The position numbers were made by a program, and so were the translations under genes. Positions 24,531-36,029 of a stretch of DNA of 43,631 bases are shown in pieces. The stretch's first letter is position 1. Every line of letters starts with the position of its first letter. The stretch covers positions 1-43,631 of the forward strand of contig DATEKH010000052.1 of the NCBI GenBank assembly GCA_035277525.1, given 5' to 3'. A model generated the notes under the pieces. It saw only the letters and a list, made by a program, of their open reading frames with translations. It was not told the origin of the DNA and did no database searches. This stretch comes from CAIKMD01 sp035277525. Its GTDB lineage: Bacteria > Pseudomonadota > Alphaproteobacteria > ATCC43930 > CGMCC-115725.

Positions 24531-25606
24531 GCGCCGCCAGCCCCATCGACGTCAAACTCGAAAAGGTCGTTCGGCGCCATGCGGAGCTGCGCGATACCCT
24601 CGCCGACCCGGCGCGGGCGGGAGGCGACTTTGCGAAGCTCTCGAAGGAATACAGCGAGTTGACGCCGCTGGTCGACGCGGTCGACGCGTTGGCACAGGCG
24701 CGCCGCGAACAGGCCGATCTCGAAGCGCTGGCGAAGGAGAGCGAGGCCGAGATGCGCACGCTCGCCGAGGCCGAGATGAAGGTACTCGAAAAGCGCATTC
24801 CCGAGCTCGAGCAGCAGATCAAGCTGTTGCTGCTGCCGAAAGACGAGGCCGATGCGCGCAACGTCATCCTCGAGGTTCGCGCCGGCACCGGCGGCGAGGA
24901 GGCGGCGCTGTTCGCGGCCGATCTCTTCCGCATGTATCAGCGCTACGCCGCGCTCCACAATTGGCGCTTCGAGGTCATGGACGTGTCGGAAACGGGGATC
25001 GGCGGCTCCAAGGAAGCGATCGCCTCGATCACCGGGCGCGACGTGTTCCACCGCCTGAAATTCGAATCGGGCGTGCATCGCGTGCAGCGGGTGCCGCAGA
25101 CCGAGGCCTCGGGGCGGATTCACACCTCGGCGGCGACCGTCGCCGTGCTGCCCGAAGCCGAGGAGGTCGATATCAAGATCGACGACAAAGACCTCCGCAT
25201 CGACGTGTTCCGCTCGAGCGGGCCTGGCGGCCAATCCGTCAACACGACGGACAGCGCGGTGCGCATCACCCATCTTCCGACCGGCATCGTCGTGCAACAG
25301 CAGGACGAGAAATCGCAGCACAAGAACAAGGCGAAGGCGATGAAAGTGCTGCGCGCGCGTCTCTATGAGCGCGAGCGCCAGGCGAAAGAGGCCTCGCGCG
25401 CCGCCGCGCGCAAAAGCCAGGTCGGGACCGGCGATCGGTCCGAGCGCATCCGCACCTATAATTTTCCGCAAGGGCGGGTGAGCGATCACCGCATCAATCT
25501 GACGCTCTACAAGATCGACAAGGTGATGTCGGGCGAGGCGCTCGACGAGATCATCGACGCGCTTCTGGCCGAGGACCAGGCGGCGCGCCTCGCCGAGGTC
25601 GAATGA
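24527..25606 (+). CDS. prfA: Peptide chain release factor 1
   Basis: 359-aa RF1, terminating translation at UAA/UAG. Domain 2 carries the P-x-T discriminator in RVPQTEASGRIHTSAATVAVLPE. The GGQ loop is FRSSGPGGQSVNTTDSAVRITH (about residues 225-246), followed by DEKSQHKNKAKAMKVL and RTYNFPQGRVSDHRINLT. GTG start overlaps the hemA stop (GTGA), and the stop overlaps the prmC start (ATGA). RF1 is the substrate of the PrmC methylase encoded next. Confidence 0.96.
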   Translation: MSAASPIDVKLEKVVRRHAELRDTLADPARAGGDFAKLSKEYSELTPLVDAVDALAQARREQADLEALAKESEAEMRTLAEAEMKVLEKRIPELEQQIKLLLLPKDEADARNVILEVRAGTGGEEAALFAADLFRMYQRYAALHNWRFEVMDVSETGIGGSKEAIASITGRDVFHRLKFESGVHRVQRVPQTEASGRIHTSAATVAVLPEAEEVDIKIDDKDLRIDVFRSSGPGGQSVNTTDSAVRITHLPTGIVVQQQDEKSQHKNKAKAMKVLRARLYERERQAKEASRAAARKSQVGTGDRSERIRTYNFPQGRVSDHRINLTLYKIDKVMSGEALDEIIDALLAEDQAARLAEVE

Positions 25607-26463
25607 AGCCGCCACCCGCCCTGACGGTCGGCGCAGCGATCGAGGGAGCGGCCGCACGCCTTGCCGCAAGCGGCATCGCCGAGCCGCGGCGCGAGGCGCG
25701 GCTGATCCTGGGCTTGGCTCTCGCCGCCGATCCCGGCGCGCTGCTGGCTTGGCCCGAGCGCGCGATCGATGCCGCGGCAGAGGCGCGCTTCGATGGCCTG
25801 GTTCGGCGTCGCGCCGCGCATGAGCCGTTCTCGCGACTGAAAGGCACCCGCGAATTCTGGAGCCTCGATTTCGAGCTTTCGCCCGACACCCTCGATCCGC
25901 GGCCCGATAGCGAGACGCTCGTCGAGGCCGCGCTCGCGTCGATCGGCGATCGCGCGGCACCTCTGCGCGTGATCGATTTCGGGACCGGCACGGGCTGCCT
26001 TCTGCTGGCGCTTTTGAGCGAGCTGCCCAATGCTGTCGGGCTTGGCATCGATCAGCTGTTCGGGGCGGTTGCAACGGGGCGCCGCAACGCCGCGCGTCTG
26101 GGGCTCGAGAGCCGGGCCCGGTTCGCGCAAGGGGATTGGGACCGCGAAATCGACGGCCCGGCCGATGTAATTCTCGCCAACCCGCCCTATATAAAATCCA
26201 ACGAGATTTCAGGTCTGGCGCTGGAGGTGGCGGCTTTCGAGCCGCGTGCGGCGCTTGATGGCGGGGTGGACGGACTCGACGCCTACCGCGTCCTGGCGCC
26301 GGCGAGCGCGCGGCTTTTGGCCGCTGGCGGCGTCGCCTGTATCGAAATCGGCTCTGGCCAAAGCGCTGCGGTGACCGCGCTGTTCTCTGAATCAGGGTTA
26401 AAGATCAGGGATTTACGACCTGATTTGGCGGGAATCCCGCGGTGCCTCGTCGCAGGGCGTTGA
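25603..26463 (+). CDS. prmC: Release factor glutamine methyltransferase PrmC
   Basis: 286-aa SAM-dependent methylase that modifies the glutamine of the GGQ motif in release factors. The N-terminal helical domain is followed by a Rossmann methyltransferase: GTREFWSLDFELSPDTLDPRPDSE before the SAM motif VIDFGTGTGCLLLALLSE, and catalytic NPPY in VILANPPYIKSNE. YDL-type A(F/L)EPRAALDGGVDGLDAYR follows. Coupled to prfA by a 4-nt overlap. Confidence 0.95.
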   Translation: MKPPPALTVGAAIEGAAARLAASGIAEPRREARLILGLALAADPGALLAWPERAIDAAAEARFDGLVRRRAAHEPFSRLKGTREFWSLDFELSPDTLDPRPDSETLVEAALASIGDRAAPLRVIDFGTGTGCLLLALLSELPNAVGLGIDQLFGAVATGRRNAARLGLESRARFAQGDWDREIDGPADVILANPPYIKSNEISGLALEVAAFEPRAALDGGVDGLDAYRVLAPASARLLAAGGVACIEIGSGQSAAVTALFSESGLKIRDLRPDLAGIPRCLVAGR

Positions 26464-26547
26464 GACCAGATGGTTAACCGCCACCGACTGTAAAAAAAGC
26501 ATTGGATTGTCTAAGCTTCCCGTCTAGGGTGACTTTAGGAAAGAACA

Positions 26548-26665
26548 GGAGCCATGAGGCTCCGCGCCCGCTGGGCGCCGGCACCACCCCGAGCCGTGAT
26601 GCGCGAACCTGCCAATGGGCAGCGCCGGGGATCTCTGAAGCGATAGCGGAAACTCGAAAAGCGAG
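26548..26665 (+). ncRNA. Multi-hairpin leader upstream of DUF4167 gene (candidate structured RNA)
   Basis: The 229-nt gap between prmC and the DUF4167 gene carries four stem-loops: GGAGCC-ATGA-GGCTCC (26548-26563), immediately GCGCCC-GCT-GGGCGC (26564-26578), CTGCC-AATG-GGCAG (26609-26622, enclosed by CCCCG 26587-26591 with CGGGG 26626-26630), and CTCG-AAAAG-CGAG (26653-26665). An AT-richer stretch at 26490-26520 may hold the promoter. I do not recognise a known riboswitch. It could be a regulatory 5' leader or a separate small RNA. Confidence 0.35.
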
Positions 26666-26692
26666 CACATGCATCAAGATTTCAAAGGTGTC

Positions 26693-27148
26693 ATGAGACC
26701 AGGACAGAACAAGCGGTCCCGGGGCCGCAACCATAATCCCAATATGGGCGGACATCCCAACAACAATCGCGGGCCGCGGCCGCCGAACCGTTCGCAAACC
26801 TTCGACAGCAACGGGCCGAGCGTCAAAATCCGCGGCAATGCCTATCAGGTGTTCGAGCGCTACATCGCGCTCGCGCGCGAAGCGTCCTCGGCCGGCGACC
26901 GCATTGCTGCGGAAAACCTCTATCAGCATGCGGAGCACTATTTCCGCATCATGCAGGCGAATGGCGAGGGCGGTCCAATGGGCGCGCCGCGGCCGATGAC
27001 GCCCGCCGACACCGAGATGAACGGCATGGAAGTCGACGGCGAATACGCGCAGCCGGCGCAATCGGCGCAGCCTCATGCGCCGCAGCCGCAACCGCAGCCC
27101 TCCGAGCCGCCCCAGGCCGAGGATCCCGAGACTCCGCCGACCACGTGA
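26693..27148 (+). CDS. DUF4167 domain protein
   Basis: 151-aa alphaproteobacterial protein of unknown function. The basic, Asn/Arg/Gly-rich N-terminus (MRPGQNKRSRGRN, NPNNNRGPRP-like) looks suited to RNA binding. The conserved helical core is VKIRGNAYQVFERYIALAR, AENLYQHAEHYFRIMQ (about residues 43-88). The C-terminus is Pro/Gln-rich and disordered-looking. ATG 26693 is chosen because AAAGGTG sits just before it and the family starts MRPGQ; an ATG at 26669 is also in frame. Its position between prmC and clpB is conserved in the class. Confidence 0.88.
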   Translation: MRPGQNKRSRGRNHNPNMGGHPNNNRGPRPPNRSQTFDSNGPSVKIRGNAYQVFERYIALAREASSAGDRIAAENLYQHAEHYFRIMQANGEGGPMGAPRPMTPADTEMNGMEVDGEYAQPAQSAQPHAPQPQPQPSEPPQAEDPETPPTT

Positions 27149-27218
27149 TTCCGGCGCTTCGGCGCTGCGGACGGATTTCTGGGTTCAACGCCGCATGCGA
27201 AGGCGCAGGCTCCGGGCT

Positions 27219-27247
27219 CTTTTCCCGCGCGTGACCCGTCCCCATAT
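27219..27247 (+). promoter_or_regulatory. Candidate heat-shock (sigma-32) promoter of clpB
   Basis: CCCCATAT (27240-27247) matches the RpoH -10 pattern CCCCATNT. A weaker -35-like CTTTTC lies 15 nt upstream (27219-27224). The transcript would start near 27254, about 60 nt before clpB. No CIRCE element is seen. Inference from motif and from the known heat control of clpB. Confidence 0.42.
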
Positions 27248-27315
27248 CTGATGGGAAGACGAGGGCAGGTTGCCTCGAAGAGGGACCGCCCGCGCCGTTT
27301 CAGCAAGGGGTCACA

Positions 27316-29910
<2,595 letters not shown>

Positions 29911-30011
29911 GCCCGCCATGAAGGTTCACGCCAGATCCTGAACGCCGCGTGGTTGCCAGCCCGTGCTGCCGCGGCCATCATGCGATGGCTTCAGGCGAGG
30001 GAGGGCAAGCC

Positions 30012-30770
30012 GTGCTTCAAGGCAAGATCGCGTGGCTGACGGGCGCCGGCAGCGGCATCGGGCGCGCGGGCGCGCAAGCGCTCGCGGAATCGGGCGCCAC
30101 CGTGATCGTCAGCGGCCGCACCCGGGAAGGGCTCGACGAGACGGTCGCGCTGGTCGCGCGGGCCGGCGGCAAGGCCGAAGCCATCGCTTTCGATGTCGCC
30201 GACAAGGCGGCAGCGGCGCGGGCCGGCGCCGACATCGTCGCGCGCCATGGCGGCGTCGACATCCTCGTCAACAGCGCGGGGCTCAACCTTTCGACGCGGC
30301 TTTGGAAGCATCTGACGCCCGACAGCTTCGATACCATCGTGCGCATCAATTTGAACGGCGCGCTCTATTGCATTCACGCGGTGCTGCCGTCGATGCGCGC
30401 GAAGAACAGCGGCCTTGTCATCAATATCTCGTCCTGGGCCGGCCGTTTCGAGGAATACCTGACGGGCCCCGCCTATAACGCCTCGAAGACCGCGCTCGCC
30501 GCGCTGACCACGTCGCTGAACGACGAGGAATGCGTCAACGGCATCCGCGCTTGCTGCATTTTCCCGGGCGAGGTGGCGACGCCGATCCTGCGGCATCGCC
30601 CGGTTCCGCCGACGCGCGAAGAGATCGACCGCATGCTGCAGGCGGAAGATCTCGGCAAGGCGATCCGGTTCGTTGCGGAGATGCCGGCGCGCGTTTGCAT
30701 CAACGAGCTCATGATCACGCCGACCTGGAACCGCTTCTTCATCGGCGGCGCCGATATGGCGCGAAAATGA
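30012..30770 (+). CDS. Short-chain dehydrogenase/reductase
   Basis: 252-aa classical SDR using NAD(P)H. It shows the cofactor motif TGAGSGIG near the N-terminus, NSAGLN, catalytic serine in NISSWAG and Y-x-x-x-K in GPAYNASK. A GTG start at 30012 is preferred: GGGAGGG lies 6-7 nt upstream and gives the usual MLQGKIAWLTGAG opening. In-frame ATG 29985 and GTG 29949 would add unusual leaders. Substrate unknown. It lies 101 nt after clpB and converges with the M23 gene. Confidence 0.88.
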   Translation: MLQGKIAWLTGAGSGIGRAGAQALAESGATVIVSGRTREGLDETVALVARAGGKAEAIAFDVADKAAAARAGADIVARHGGVDILVNSAGLNLSTRLWKHLTPDSFDTIVRINLNGALYCIHAVLPSMRAKNSGLVINISSWAGRFEEYLTGPAYNASKTALAALTTSLNDEECVNGIRACCIFPGEVATPILRHRPVPPTREEIDRMLQAEDLGKAIRFVAEMPARVCINELMITPTWNRFFIGGADMARK

Positions 30771-30771
30771 G

Positions 30772-32061
30772 CTAACGCGTCGCAACCGTGCTGTTGCGCA
30801 GGGCGGCGACGCGCTGCGTGATGGCGGCTTCCCGCTGGCGGAACGCGGCAAGCTCCGCGCCTTCGAGCTTCTGCGCGGCCTGCATGCGGACGCCCAAGGG
30901 ATTGACCGCGTGACCGTTGATGCGGACCTCGTAGTGGAGATGCGGTCCGGTCGCGAGGCCGGTCGAGCCGACATAGCCGATGATCTGGCCTTGCGCGACA
31001 TGCACGCCGGGCCTGATGCCGCGCGCGAACCGGCTCATATGCGCATAGGCGGTCGAATAGCGCGCGGAATGCCGGATCACCACGAGGTTGCCATAGCCGC
31101 CGTCCCGCCCGGCCATCTCGACGACGCCATCGCCCGATGCCTCAATCGGCGTTCCCGCGGGCACGGCGAAATCGACGCCTTTGTGCATCGCCGTGTAGTC
31201 GAGAATCGGGTGATGCCGCATGCCGAAGGTCGAGCTGATCCGCGCGCCGTCGACCGGCGTGCGCAGCAGCGCTTTTTTGACGCTCGTCCCGTCCGCGGTA
31301 TAAAAGCCGGGATTGCCGCCGGGCGGCGTGAAGCGATAGAGCTGCAGGATCCGTCCGCTCAAATCCATCGACGCGTAGATCAGTTCGCCATTTCCGACCG
31401 GCTTGCCCGATTCCGATTCGATCGTCTGCTTATAAAGAATCTCGAAGCGGTCGCCGGGCTGAATTTCGCGTTGGAAATCGACATCGTAGCTGAAGGCCTG
31501 GGTGAGCTCGGTCAGCAGGGCCGGCGGCATGCCAGCATCGCTCGCTGCCTCGAAGAGGCTTGATTTCACAATCCCGGCGACGCGCACGGGAACCGCAGTC
31601 AGATCGCGCGGCACGGTCGATGCGTCGAAATGCCCGTCATCGCCGCGAGTCAGAATGAGATCGCTTTGGAAATCGGGTGACAGGCGAAGCTCCTTGAGCC
31701 CGTCCTCGTCGAGCCCGACGGCGATTTCCTGTCCGATCCGCAGCCCGCGCGGATCAAATTGCGGCTTCAGCGCTTCGATCGCGGCTTGCGCCGGCGCCGG
31801 AGCGACGCCCATTTGCTGAAGCAACCCCATCAGCGTGTCGCCGGCATGCACGCGCAAGGTTTGAAGAGCGGTCGCGACCGGGGTGTCGTCTGCTTGCACC
31901 GGCGTCTCGAGCGCGACAGCTTGCACGGCGGCTGGTTGCGGCGCGCGTGCCGTGGCCGGCGGCAATTTCGCGCCGGCGCTCGGATCGAAGATCAAGGCCC
32001 AGAAGACGAAGAGCCCCAAAACCAACAGCGCAATCGCGGAACGCCGCGAATGCGTCACCAC
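30772..32061 (-). CDS. M23 family murein endopeptidase with OapA/LysM-like domain
   Basis: About 429-aa envelope peptidase. A short cytoplasmic tail and one membrane anchor (IALLVLGLFVFWALIF) precede a LysM-like OapA region (LRVHAGDTLMGLLQQMGV). A central domain and a C-terminal LytM/M23 zinc peptidase follow, with H and D in MHKGVDFAVPAGTP and HLHYEVRING. The layout matches MepM-type D,D-endopeptidases, which cut peptidoglycan crosslinks during growth. Start uncertain: GTG 32061 has GGGAG upstream; ATG 32106 lacks one but is in frame. Confidence 0.88.
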   Translation of the reverse strand: MVTHSRRSAIALLVLGLFVFWALIFDPSAGAKLPPATARAPQPAAVQAVALETPVQADDTPVATALQTLRVHAGDTLMGLLQQMGVAPAPAQAAIEALKPQFDPRGLRIGQEIAVGLDEDGLKELRLSPDFQSDLILTRGDDGHFDASTVPRDLTAVPVRVAGIVKSSLFEAASDAGMPPALLTELTQAFSYDVDFQREIQPGDRFEILYKQTIESESGKPVGNGELIYASMDLSGRILQLYRFTPPGGNPGFYTADGTSVKKALLRTPVDGARISSTFGMRHHPILDYTAMHKGVDFAVPAGTPIEASGDGVVEMAGRDGGYGNLVVIRHSARYSTAYAHMSRFARGIRPGVHVAQGQIIGYVGSTGLATGPHLHYEVRINGHAVNPLGVRMQAAQKLEGAELAAFRQREAAITQRVAALRNSTVATR

Positions 32062-32283
32062 TCTCCCGCTCCCCGAGCCTCGACCGACATTCCGGCCGCC
32101 CTCCATTTTACAAAGCCGCGCTCTTGGCGGCGCGGCGAAAGGGTGACACATGGCAGCAAGCGCCGCCGCTTGTCAACCTTTGTGGCGGTACGACATGGAT
32201 CTGTTCGCTTGTCTTTCGAGTCGCGTCGCTTTATGCCGCGGGTTGCGGCGTTCGCGCGGCGCCAGTCGCGCGCGGCAGAGACG

Positions 32284-32931
32284 TCAATGGTCCTTGAACA
32301 TCGCGCGCTCGCGCGCAAGAAACGCCGCGACCTCGGGCCCGTCATAGGGAATATCGACGGCGCTCTTCTCATAGGCGGCGACGAACTGACCGCCATAGGG
32401 CGCGCCGCAATAATGCGCGGACTTGACCCTCTCCCACAGCACATAGCCCTCGCCATCGACGCAATCGGCGTCGACCGAGGCCGCGACAACTTTGCCGACG
32501 ACCATCAGACGCTGCGACCACTCTTTCGTCCATTCGACCTTGCATTCGAAATGCCGCGGACATTCCGCGATGCGCGGCGGCTTGACGATGGTCGAAGCGA
32601 GCGCGGTCAGTCCGGCCTTCTCGATTTCGCTGACGCCCGGTGCGAAGGGCAGGCCGACGACACGCACCTTCTCGAGGCTTTGCCGGTCGAAGCGCGGCAG
32701 GTTGATGACGAACTCGCCGGTCGCGAGCACGTTGTTGGCATTGTCCGCACCGATATTCGCCGTGAAGGCGATATAGACCGGCTCGTGATGAACGCGCGTG
32801 CAAGTTCCGTAGGACGCGGCGTTGACGCGTCCTTGGCGATCGACCGTGGTGATCATGGCGAGGCACGAACTCGGGGCAAACAGCCGATCCCAATATTTGG
32901 GCGGCTGGTCGAGCTTGTTCACTTGCGGCAT
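32284..32931 (-). CDS. Flavin reductase-like domain (FMN-binding split barrel) protein
   Basis: 215-aa protein of the Flavin_Reduct family. Evidence: CLAMITTVDRQGRVNAASYGTC, VHHEPVYIAF, NNVLATGEFVINLP and HFECKVEW, together forming the FMN-binding split barrel. Members reduce FMN/FAD for a partner oxygenase or carry bound flavin. The nearby Rieske oxygenase is a conceivable partner, but that type normally uses a ferredoxin-reductase chain. Divergent from the MFS gene. Confidence 0.85.
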   Translation of the reverse strand: MPQVNKLDQPPKYWDRLFAPSSCLAMITTVDRQGRVNAASYGTCTRVHHEPVYIAFTANIGADNANNVLATGEFVINLPRFDRQSLEKVRVVGLPFAPGVSEIEKAGLTALASTIVKPPRIAECPRHFECKVEWTKEWSQRLMVVGKVVAASVDADCVDGEGYVLWERVKSAHYCGAPYGGQFVAAYEKSAVDIPYDGPEVAAFLARERAMFKDH

Positions 32932-33129
32932 CAGCTCGGCATCTCCTCTTTGCGCTTTTTGAAAACCAGCCGGCGCTTGGCGGAAACGTTAGGGCGAGGC
33001 TTGCAGAGCGTCAACGCGTTCGGCGCCGCGCGCCTTTTGCGATGGCAGGCAAGGGGCGGTTTCGTGCTATGGATGGGCAAAGCCGCCGCGAAGGCGGCAC
33101 TGACCGAGGGATTGACCGAGGGGGAACGC

Positions 33130-34545
33130 ATGACGGCGATCGATCGAAGCAGCGTTGTCGCGGGTAGGGCTGCGGGCGCCGGCCATCGGCGCGACGAAAT
33201 CCTTGCCCGGCTCGAGAGACTGCCGTTCTCGCGCTTCCATTGGCGGCTTGCGGCCATTCTGGGCGTCGGCACGTTTTTCGATGCGTTCGATGCGATCAGC
33301 ATCGCGGTCGCGCTCGCGGTCATCTTCACGACGCTCCATATCGGCTTCGTCTATGCGGGCCTGCTCATCAGCGCAGCCTATGTCGGCCAGTTCGTCGGCG
33401 CCTGGGCGTTCGGCTTCATGAGCGAGGCCTATGGGCGCAAATGGGCATTCGTCGCCGCGCTCGCGCTGTTCGGCCTGCTCAGCATCGCCACCGCCTTCGC
33501 CTGGGATTTCCGAAGCCTCTTCATCCTGCGCATGGTTCAGGGGCTGGGGCTCGGCGGCGAGGTGCCGGTCGCCGGCGCCTTGTTCAACGAGTATCTGCGC
33601 AGCGCCAATCGCGGCCGCATCGGCCTGCTCTATCAAAGCCTCTTCATCTGGGGCGCGGCGCTCACCCCGGCGATCGGCGTCGCGGTCTTCGCATTGTTCG
33701 GCCAGGACCCCGGATGGCGAATTCTGTTCGTCCTGGGCGGGCTGCCGCTCCTCGTCGCCGCTTATGCGTGCTTCGCGCTGCCGGAATCGGCGCGCTGGCT
33801 CGCCGATCGCGGCCGCTACGACGAGGCCGAGCGCATCATCGCCGGCATCGAGGCCGAGCCGCGCGAGCAGCCCTTGCCGCCGCTCGCAGTGACGTCGCAT
33901 CCCGAGCCGGGCCGGACGCGGCTCGCGGAGCTGTTCTCGGGCATTTATCTGCGCCGCACCATCATGGTGTGGACGCAATGGGCGGCGACCTTTTTCGTCG
34001 CCTATGGCTACAGCATCTGGCTGCCGACGCTCTATGTCCGGGTCGGAGGCCTGCCGGTGACCAGCGCGCTGCTGCTGACCATCGTCTCTTGGGCGCTCAC
34101 CCTGACGACCATGTACATCGAGGCCTATCTGCTCGAAACCGTCGGCCGCAAGCCGCTCTTCATCTTCGGCTTTGCCATGATCGCGCTGGGCGGTGCCTTC
34201 GGCGCCGCGGCGGTGTTCTTCTTCCACGCGACAGGATGGCAAATCCTGCTCGCCTCCTCGCTCATCATGGGGCTCGGGGTCGCGCTCAATTCCTCGGCTT
34301 GCGTCAGCTATACAGCCGAGCTTTATCCGACGCGCATGCGAGGCCTCGGCATCGCCACGGGCAGCAGCATGAACCGCCTGGCGAGCATCGTTTCGCCCTC
34401 GGCGGTCGGGGCGTTGCTCGGCGCGAATTTCGGCATCGAGAGCGTGTTCGTCATGTTCGCGGCGGTCGGCCTCATCGGTCTCGTCGTGTTCGCGACGATG
34501 GGTGTTGAAACCCAAGGCCGCACGCTCGAGGAATTGTCGCCTTAA
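33130..34545 (+). CDS. MFS transporter (metabolite:H+ symporter type)
   Basis: 471-aa major facilitator with about 12 membrane helices. Family motifs are GRKWAFVAAL after helix 2, RMVQGLGLGGEVPVAGALFNEYL in helix 4, a central cytoplasmic loop starting at ALPESARWLADRGRYDEAE, and ELYPTRMRGLGIATGSSMNRL in the second half. It resembles sugar-porter/aromatic acid:H+ symporters; substrate unknown. ATG 33130 has GAGGGGG 5 nt upstream. The frame stays open far upstream, but that part is antisense to the flavin reductase and M23 genes. A small hairpin spans its stop. Confidence 0.88.
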   Translation: MTAIDRSSVVAGRAAGAGHRRDEILARLERLPFSRFHWRLAAILGVGTFFDAFDAISIAVALAVIFTTLHIGFVYAGLLISAAYVGQFVGAWAFGFMSEAYGRKWAFVAALALFGLLSIATAFAWDFRSLFILRMVQGLGLGGEVPVAGALFNEYLRSANRGRIGLLYQSLFIWGAALTPAIGVAVFALFGQDPGWRILFVLGGLPLLVAAYACFALPESARWLADRGRYDEAERIIAGIEAEPREQPLPPLAVTSHPEPGRTRLAELFSGIYLRRTIMVWTQWAATFFVAYGYSIWLPTLYVRVGGLPVTSALLLTIVSWALTLTTMYIEAYLLETVGRKPLFIFGFAMIALGGAFGAAAVFFFHATGWQILLASSLIMGLGVALNSSACVSYTAELYPTRMRGLGIATGSSMNRLASIVSPSAVGALLGANFGIESVFVMFAAVGLIGLVVFATMGVETQGRTLEELSP

Positions 34546-34554
34546 GGGTGCGAC
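34536..34554. terminator. Small hairpin between convergent stops
   Basis: GTCGC-N9-GCGAC with the MFS TAA stop in the loop. It fills the 9-nt gap between MFS and Rieske oxygenase genes. Short stem without a T-tract, so only a possible shared stop signal. Confidence 0.3.
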
Positions 34555-35922
34555 TCAGAGCGCCGGTTCGGGATGGAGCAACGCAGCGATATGCTGCTGC
34601 GCCTTCGCCTCGCGGTCGCGCTCGGACAATTTGTCGCTCGCGATGACGATCTCGGCCGCGCGTCGGCCGAACTCGCCCAAGGATTTGAACTCGCCGTCGC
34701 CCATCCTGCTTCCTTGCGGCAGGCGCATGACGAGGGAGTGGCAATAGGTCCTGACCGGCCCTTGCGCGTAAAGCCGCGGCAGCGACGGCGCCTTGCCGGC
34801 TTCGACCTCGTCGATGCCGCGCGCCAAGAGGCGGCGGAACATGACGACGCCGCGGTCGGTCACGCCCAGATGCTCGGCCTGGCGGTCGGCGATCGCGCCC
34901 TGGCTCGAGATCGCGTCGTAATCGCCGGGCTCGCGCTGGCGCTCTTCGTAAGGCCGGTCGGCGGTCTGGCCGATGAGGTTGAGCTTGCCGACGCCGATGG
35001 TTTCCTCGCGGATGCGGCCGCCGGGATTGGTCACGTCGTTGAAGTTGGTGAAGCCGATATAGAGCGAGTTATGGTCGTCCACCGGCACGGCCCAACGCGT
35101 CAGAAAGGCGCAGATCGCGATCTCTTCCTTCTCGATCATGTTGGTGCCGCCGATGAACTGGGCGACATTCGGCATGATCATGTCGCTCGCGCGGATGAAG
35201 ACGAAATCCTTGACGCGCCGCACCGCCGAGCAGATGAAGCCCAGGGGCGACTCGACGAATTCGAGCGCCGGCATGATCGCGAAGGTCGGCGCGAATTGCG
35301 CGCCGCTGACGATCACATGGAGGAACGCATTGTGAATCGGATCGGCGGCATTCTCGCTCACCTGCACCCAATTGCACGGCAGCTCGAGCTTCAAGGGCAC
35401 GAGGCGGTTGCCCTCCGGATAGCCGAAGCTGTCGTAGAGAGGAAACTCCGGCATGGCTTCGGGCGGTCCCAGATAAGCGAAGATGAGGCCGTTATATTCG
35501 CGCACCGGATAGGCGCCCTGACAGAAATTCGCGCGGATGCGGCTTCCCTCGGGCTCGGCAGGCGTCTCGAGGATCGTGCCGTCGATATCGAACAGCCAGC
35601 CGTGATAGCAGCAGCGAATGCCGCGCTCGGCCGGAATGCCGAATTCGAGCGAGGTGCCGCGATGCGCGCAATGCTTGTGCAACAGCCCGAGCCGGCCGCC
35701 CTGATCGCGGAACAACACCAGATCCTCGCCCAGGAGCCGGACCGCCTTGGGCGTGTCCTTCAGTTCGGAGGCGATGAGGAACGGGTGCCAGAAGCGGCGC
35801 AGATATTCGCCGCCCGGCGTGCCGGGCCCCACCTGCGTCAGCCGCGAATCCGACGGGCGCGCCGGTCTTTGGTAATAGCCCGCAAAGCGCTTGGCGCGTG
35901 CCGCTTGGTTCCCGTCCGTCAT
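34555..35922 (-). CDS. Rieske [2Fe-2S] aromatic ring-hydroxylating oxygenase, large subunit
   Basis: 455-aa oxygenase alpha subunit of the phthalate dioxygenase-like branch. The Rieske centre is C85-x-H87 (HKHCAHRGTSL) and C104-x2-H107 (RCCYHGW). The mononuclear iron site is D194, H197 and H202 (NAADPIHNAFLH). ATG 35922 has GGAGGAG upstream, a strong ribosome site. No reductase or ferredoxin gene is adjacent, so electrons must come from elsewhere. Neighbours are an MFS transporter and a RidA protein. The substrate, probably an aromatic acid, is a guess. Confidence 0.9.
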   Translation of the reverse strand: MTDGNQAARAKRFAGYYQRPARPSDSRLTQVGPGTPGGEYLRRFWHPFLIASELKDTPKAVRLLGEDLVLFRDQGGRLGLLHKHCAHRGTSLEFGIPAERGIRCCYHGWLFDIDGTILETPAEPEGSRIRANFCQGAYPVREYNGLIFAYLGPPEAMPEFPLYDSFGYPEGNRLVPLKLELPCNWVQVSENAADPIHNAFLHVIVSGAQFAPTFAIMPALEFVESPLGFICSAVRRVKDFVFIRASDMIMPNVAQFIGGTNMIEKEEIAICAFLTRWAVPVDDHNSLYIGFTNFNDVTNPGGRIREETIGVGKLNLIGQTADRPYEERQREPGDYDAISSQGAIADRQAEHLGVTDRGVVMFRRLLARGIDEVEAGKAPSLPRLYAQGPVRTYCHSLVMRLPQGSRMGDGEFKSLGEFGRRAAEIVIASDKLSERDREAKAQQHIAALLHPEPAL

Positions 35923-36029
35923 CGCGTTCTCCTCCCGAGACCGCGCTCGACGCAGCCTCGCCGCCAGCCTTATCCTACTCGCCGGAATGGCAAAATCCAC
36001 TATGCTCGGCCGTGGCGGAGGGAAGCGAC

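Noticed and set aside
31759..33129. Upstream extension of the MFS reading frame
   Set aside because: It is antisense to the M23 and flavin reductase genes and has no membrane-protein character; a strong ribosome site marks the start at 33130.
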